Assembly (NCBI GenBank): GCA_002427505.1
Contig: DIRJ01000030.1
Coordinates: 1,890 to 10,623 of the forward strand
Length of the DNA stretch: 8,734 nucleotides
Direction of reading: 5' to 3'
DNA from: Mageeibacillus sp. UBA5439
GTDB taxonomy: Bacteria > Bacillota > Clostridia > Saccharofermentanales > DTU023
Shown here: piece after piece, positions 6,200 through 8,734 of the stretch
Position numbering within the stretch: the stretch's first letter is position 1
Layout: the number at the start of each line of letters is the position of its first letter
Position numbers and translations under genes: made by a program
Notes under the pieces: model-generated
Databases searched by the model: none
Told to the model about the DNA's origin: nothing
Seen by the model: only the letters and a program-made list of their open reading frames with translations

Positions 6200-8346
6200 C
6201 AGTTTGCCTCCTCTAAAACTTTGTCTATTTTCTTCATGTTCACCAGACAAGTCATATAGTTGGCTTGACTAGAAATTGGACATGTATCCTCATCTATACC
6301 CAGTACGTTAAAATTGGCATTTTCCCAGCCGCCGGGACAATAGATCATTCCTTTGCCTACTTTATTGGTCACTTCAGCCTTGATGGTAATTTTTCCTCTG
6401 AGAGACTCTAATTGCAGCCAGTCTCCGCTTTTGATGTCTTGCTCCCTTGCATCCAGTGTATTTACCATGGCATAGGGTTCGCTTGCAATTTCTCTCAGCC
6501 AGGGAAGGGTTCTGCCCTGATCCTGAACATAGATAGCATTGGGTCTTCCGGTGAAGGCAGTATAGGGATACTCTTTGGCAATTTCAGGAGTGGAACGCGT
6601 ATTCTCCGAGCCTTCATAGTAACGGGGCAAGGGTTCATAGCCCATCTGCTCAAAAACTACTGAATAGATATTGGCTACACCTCCCGGGCAGCCAAAGCCT
6701 TCTTTCTTATACTTTTGATATTCTATATCGCTATGGAAAACCCACTGATTGCTTGCTATATCTTCATAGGTGATTCCGGACGGTTCCAGGAGTAAATTAG
6801 TCCAGTATTCAACATCTTCTGTCGGGAAGTATTCACCCAGTCCGAGCGCATGTGCCAGCCTGATGCAAATTAGCCAGTCCGGCAGCGCTTCGTAATATGA
6901 TGTGCATTGTCTTCTAAGTCTCATATAGGGCATCCAGCGTTCATACTGGAAGAAAGTCGGTTCTGTTCTTTCCAGATAGATGGCGGCCGGCAGTACGATA
7001 TCGGCGACATCTCTTGCTGTTTTTGATATATAAGGATCCACCACGACGATAAATTCAAGCTTGTTGATCGTTTCCATGGCAGCCGGGGCATTGCCGAGCA
7101 TCACAGCCGGGTTCGATGACTGGATGATTCCTGCCTTGGTCTTCCCTTCGTCAATCATTCTCATTGCATCAGGAGTTGGTATACATCCCTGCATGGCAAA
7201 GTTTAGCGGCCAGGTAGATTCAGGCGGATTATAAGCGGGAACGTTCATAAGCCGGATAAATTCCGGTGATTTCTCCTCCGGATTGACGAGATTATTTAAG
7301 GTAAATTTAGCATTTAGCTTTGGAGACATGTCTGTCATGACATCTCCGCCGGGAGCATCAATATTAGCAGTAATGACCCTTAATATCGCTATTGCTCTTG
7401 CGGTTTGTGTAACGTTGATGCGTCCTTCCAGACCGTGTCCGGTTACGATGCACACTCCCCTGGTTTTCGCTAAATCTCTGGCTAAGTCGCGGATTGTCTT
7501 GGCCGGGATCCCTGTAATGCCGGAAGCCCACTCCGGTGTATAGGCAATACCATCACTATTTCCGCCGTTGACGTGTTCCCTCAGTTTTTCCAGACCCGGA
7601 TCATTAGAATATTGATTGACTATTTCTTTGTCCCATAGGTCATCTTCAATGATGACGTAGATCATAGCTAAGGCTAAGGCCAGGTCGGTTCCCGGCTCAA
7701 TTCTGATATACTCATCTGCCTTAGCGGACATAAAGTTTCTCAGCGGGTCAATCGATACTAATTTCGCTCCTCTTTCCTGAGCGTCAAAGATGAAGTGTGT
7801 ACAGGTCGGGCTTGAGTTCGTTGGCTGCCGGCCCCATAGTACGATCATATTGGCGTTTTCATAGTCCGGATAAAGCGGCATGCCGCCATAAGTCATAGCC
7901 TGACCTATAAGTCTGGGCACAAAACACTCCGATGTTCCCCACGCCGTATCTGTTCCGAAGGAGTGAGCCAGTCTTTGATACATTTGATAATTGAAATCCC
8001 AGCCGGAAGCCTGGCCGTTGTAAAAACCGACCGCTCTTGGACCGTGCTCTTCTTTTATCTTATTGAAACGTTGGGCAATTTCAGTATAAGCTTCGTCCCA
8101 GCTGATTCTTTCCCATTTGTTTTCACCTCTTGCACCTGCTCTTCGGACAGGATACTTGAGGCGTTTCGGGTCTGTCGTTAATTGCTTTCCTGAAATCGAT
8201 TTAGCGCATATACCACCCTTGGTTCTGGGGTCATTAGCCACACCTTCGATTTTTTGAATTTTGCCGTCTTTCACCGTGACTTTTATGGAACAGCCGTTCA
8301 TGCACTGTCCACACACAGTCTGGATCACTTTTGTCGTGTCTGTCAT
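6199..8346 (-). CDS. Molybdopterin (bis-MGD) oxidoreductase catalytic subunit, DMSO reductase superfamily, substrate unknown
   Basis: The 715-residue protein begins with a [4Fe-4S] motif of C12, C15, C19 and C47 with K49 two residues on, as in formate dehydrogenase/nitrate reductase/polysulfide reductase relatives. The central part is the molybdopterin fold. C141 in GTSECFVPR (137-145) is the likely Mo/W ligand, which puts it with Cys-ligated enzymes rather than serine-type DMSO reductases. SNPAVMLGNA (411-420) and ADIVLPAA (448-455) are typical of the superfamily. FTGRPN (598-603) opens the C-terminal dinucleotide-binding domain (to about 705), which contains GDWLQLESLRG. No twin-arginine leader is present and no membrane anchor gene follows, so the enzyme is probably cytoplasmic. 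The start ATG 8346 has AGGAGG (complement of 8355-8360) 8 bases upstream. It is the first gene of the operon. Reaction and substrate are not readable; reductive or oxidative use linked to NAD(P) is possible. Confidence 0.9.
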   Translation of the reverse strand: MTDTTKVIQTVCGQCMNGCSIKVTVKDGKIQKIEGVANDPRTKGGICAKSISGKQLTTDPKRLKYPVRRAGARGENKWERISWDEAYTEIAQRFNKIKEEHGPRAVGFYNGQASGWDFNYQMYQRLAHSFGTDTAWGTSECFVPRLIGQAMTYGGMPLYPDYENANMIVLWGRQPTNSSPTCTHFIFDAQERGAKLVSIDPLRNFMSAKADEYIRIEPGTDLALALAMIYVIIEDDLWDKEIVNQYSNDPGLEKLREHVNGGNSDGIAYTPEWASGITGIPAKTIRDLARDLAKTRGVCIVTGHGLEGRINVTQTARAIAILRVITANIDAPGGDVMTDMSPKLNAKFTLNNLVNPEEKSPEFIRLMNVPAYNPPESTWPLNFAMQGCIPTPDAMRMIDEGKTKAGIIQSSNPAVMLGNAPAAMETINKLEFIVVVDPYISKTARDVADIVLPAAIYLERTEPTFFQYERWMPYMRLRRQCTSYYEALPDWLICIRLAHALGLGEYFPTEDVEYWTNLLLEPSGITYEDIASNQWVFHSDIEYQKYKKEGFGCPGGVANIYSVVFEQMGYEPLPRYYEGSENTRSTPEIAKEYPYTAFTGRPNAIYVQDQGRTLPWLREIASEPYAMVNTLDAREQDIKSGDWLQLESLRGKITIKAEVTNKVGKGMIYCPGGWENANFNVLGIDEDTCPISSQANYMTCLVNMKKIDKVLEEAN

Positions 8347-8405
8347 TAATTAAACCTCCTTTGTATCTTCTTTCCAATCCGGGAGGTAGCTTAATTTCTT
8401 CCACT

Positions 8406-8430
8406 GCCCTGTAGGTGCATAGACCTAGGC
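8406..8430 (-). promoter_or_regulatory. Hairpin in the molybdoenzyme mRNA leader
   Basis: In the transcript TAGGT, the loop CTATGC and ACCTA make a 5-bp stem, and GCC/GGC pairs extend it beyond a 3-base bulge. It lies about 60 bases upstream of the start codon and within the possible short frame at 8391-8441. I could not match it to a known riboswitch, including the Moco RNA element. Confidence 0.35.
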
Positions 8431-8530
8431 CTTAATGGCATAGTTTCCCTTAGTCAAAAAGGCTCGAAGATTTAATTATTTGTCAACCAACACTTTCTAT
8501 AGTGCATTTCACCATGCTCTTATAGAATTT

Positions 8531-8550
8531 CCTATAATCTCCTATAATCT
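8531..8550. repeat. Perfect 10-bp tandem repeat, two copies
   Basis: CCTATAATCT is present twice without a gap. It lies upstream of the molybdoenzyme gene, just downstream of the likely -10 box in the direction of transcription. It could be a pair of direct-repeat protein sites; a ten-base period places both copies on the same face of the helix. Confidence 0.55.
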
Positions 8551-8553
8551 TCA

Positions 8554-8569
8554 GTACATTATATAGTAC
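8554..8569 (-). promoter_or_regulatory. Candidate -10 box of the molybdoenzyme operon within a GTAC dyad
   Basis: On the minus strand GTACTATATAATGTAC contains a perfect TATAAT (8563-8558) between two GTAC half sites. Use would give a leader of about 205 bases. No TTGACA-like box lies 16-18 bases upstream; the nearest TTGACA (8606-8601) is too far away. Confidence 0.4.
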
Positions 8570-8580
8570 AAAGTGAAAAA

Positions 8581-8596
8581 AGTGGTGTCAGGTATC
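8581..8596. repeat. Possible degenerate GGTGCC-family repeat
   Basis: The 16 bases AGTGGTGTCAGGTATC match 12 of 16 positions of the pattern AGTGGTGCCTGGCACC built from the repeats near 4220. In RNA it still pairs with several G-U pairs. This may be a decayed member of the family or chance. Confidence 0.3.
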
Positions 8597-8665
8597 TAAC
8601 TTGTCAAGTTTTTGATCAGGATGTCGTCGCGAGATGGGCCTGCAAGTTGGGCAGCTGAGTTTTTT

Positions 8666-8704
8666 ATAAAAAAAAGGTCCGTTCCGGGAGGAGCGAACCT
8701 TTTT
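8666..8704 (-). terminator. Intrinsic terminator downstream of the tRNA gene
   Basis: On the minus strand AAAAAGGTTCGCTCC and GGAACGGACCTTTTT pair over 14 of 15 positions (one G-U pair, one C-A mismatch) around the loop TCCC. Eight T residues follow in the minus-strand direction (8675-8668). It begins 6 bases beyond the tRNA 3' end, as expected. The stem also ends in T residues on the plus strand, so it may work weakly both ways. It would isolate the molybdoenzyme operon from tRNA transcription. Confidence 0.8.
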
Positions 8705-8710
8705 AATTTC

Positions 8711-8734
8711 TGGAGGTACCACCCGGATTTGAAC
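8711..8734 (-). tRNA. 3' end of a tRNA gene (probably tRNA-Cys), cut by window edge
   Basis: The minus strand reads G-TTCAAAT-CCGGG-TGGTACC-T-CCA. This fits a T-loop with the universal G53, TTC and C61, the 3' half of a 5-bp T stem, seven acceptor-stem bases, a discriminator U73 and an encoded CCA, all at exact tRNA spacing. U73 with an acceptor end in ACC fits tRNA-Cys best; tRNA-Gly also has U73 but normally begins GCG. The anticodon lies outside the window, so the identity is tentative. A terminator follows directly. Confidence 0.75.

Larger units (their letters stand above)
8347..8665. other. Leader and promoter region of the molybdoenzyme operon
   Basis: This stretch of about 320 bases has no substantial gene. 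Read on the minus strand towards the operon it holds a 13-base palindrome AACTTGTCAAGTT (8598-8610 on the plus strand), a TATAAT box inside a GTAC...GTAC dyad (8554-8569), a 10-base perfect tandem repeat (8531-8550), a possible 16-codon reading frame (8391-8441) with a hairpin inside it (8406-8430), and the ribosome binding site. No -35 box sits at the right distance from TATAAT, so an activator may be needed. Confidence 0.6.

Noticed and set aside
6199..8346. Acetylene hydratase, because a cysteine falls at residue 141 as in the known enzyme
   Set aside because: The catalytic aspartate directly after the second cluster cysteine is replaced by methionine (M16), and the ferredoxin and flavoprotein partners point to a redox reaction. 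The shared number is probably coincidence.
6199..8346. Assimilatory/NapA-type nitrate reductase
   Set aside because: The operon layout is compatible, but the cluster motif CGQCMNGC and the surroundings of C141 do not show a clear nitrate reductase signature. The call was left at superfamily level.
8666..8734. T-box leader on the minus strand (GGGTGGTACC followed by a terminator with a complementary CCCGG)
   Set aside because: The invariant GCG after ACC is replaced by TCC and the second antiterminator helix cannot form. GTTCAAATCC plus a CCA at exact spacing fits a tRNA 3' end much better.
8372..8734. Integrative element bounded by att sites at the tRNA
   Set aside because: The second copy is inverted and imperfect, and there is no integrase gene in the window.

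Overview
The window reads as a piece of an anaerobic, Gram-positive (Firmicutes/Clostridia-type) chromosome. The clues are strong GGAGG-type ribosome binding sites, a BlaI/M56 regulator pair of clostridial type, a soluble iron-sulfur molybdoenzyme operon, TTG/GTG-type start choices and intrinsic terminators. No species can be named from the sequence alone.

Layout. (1) 1-1142, minus strand: a cation:proton antiporter missing only its C-terminal end, which runs off the left edge. (2) 1143-1537: a divergent intergenic region. It holds a structured leader for the antiporter, a repeat hairpin, and a well-formed promoter carrying a double palindromic operator. (3) 1538-4219, plus strand: a two-gene unit of a BlaI/MecI-type repressor and a BlaR1/MecR1-type membrane metallopeptidase (M56). 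The M56 ectodomain is not a penicillin-binding domain. (4) 4217-4331: a cluster of short GGTGCC/GGCACC palindromic repeats between two convergent genes; both genes end inside the repeats. (5) 8346-4310, minus strand: a three-gene operon of a molybdopterin (Mo/W-bisMGD) oxidoreductase, a four-cluster ferredoxin subunit and an FAD/NAD(P)H oxidoreductase. (6) 8347-8665: a long leader/promoter region for that operon. (7) 8666-8734, minus strand: the 3' end of a tRNA gene, probably tRNA-Cys, and its terminator.

How the genes fit together. The repressor and the metallopeptidase should form a sensor-protease/repressor circuit that controls its own promoter through the twin operators. The stimulus is unknown because the usual beta-lactam sensor domain is replaced. 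The molybdoenzyme operon looks like a cytoplasmic, NAD(P)H-linked redox enzyme: electrons would pass between NAD(P)H, FAD, four [4Fe-4S] clusters, one further [4Fe-4S] cluster and the Mo/W site. There is no Tat signal or membrane anchor, and the substrate cannot be read from the sequence.

The most notable structure is that the BlaI/M56 pair is richer in G+C than both neighbours and is bracketed by members of one short repeat family, which fits insertion as a module. I did not find a clearly new multi-gene system. The best candidates for novelty are the M56 ectodomain with its nested operator, and the substrate of the soluble molybdoenzyme.
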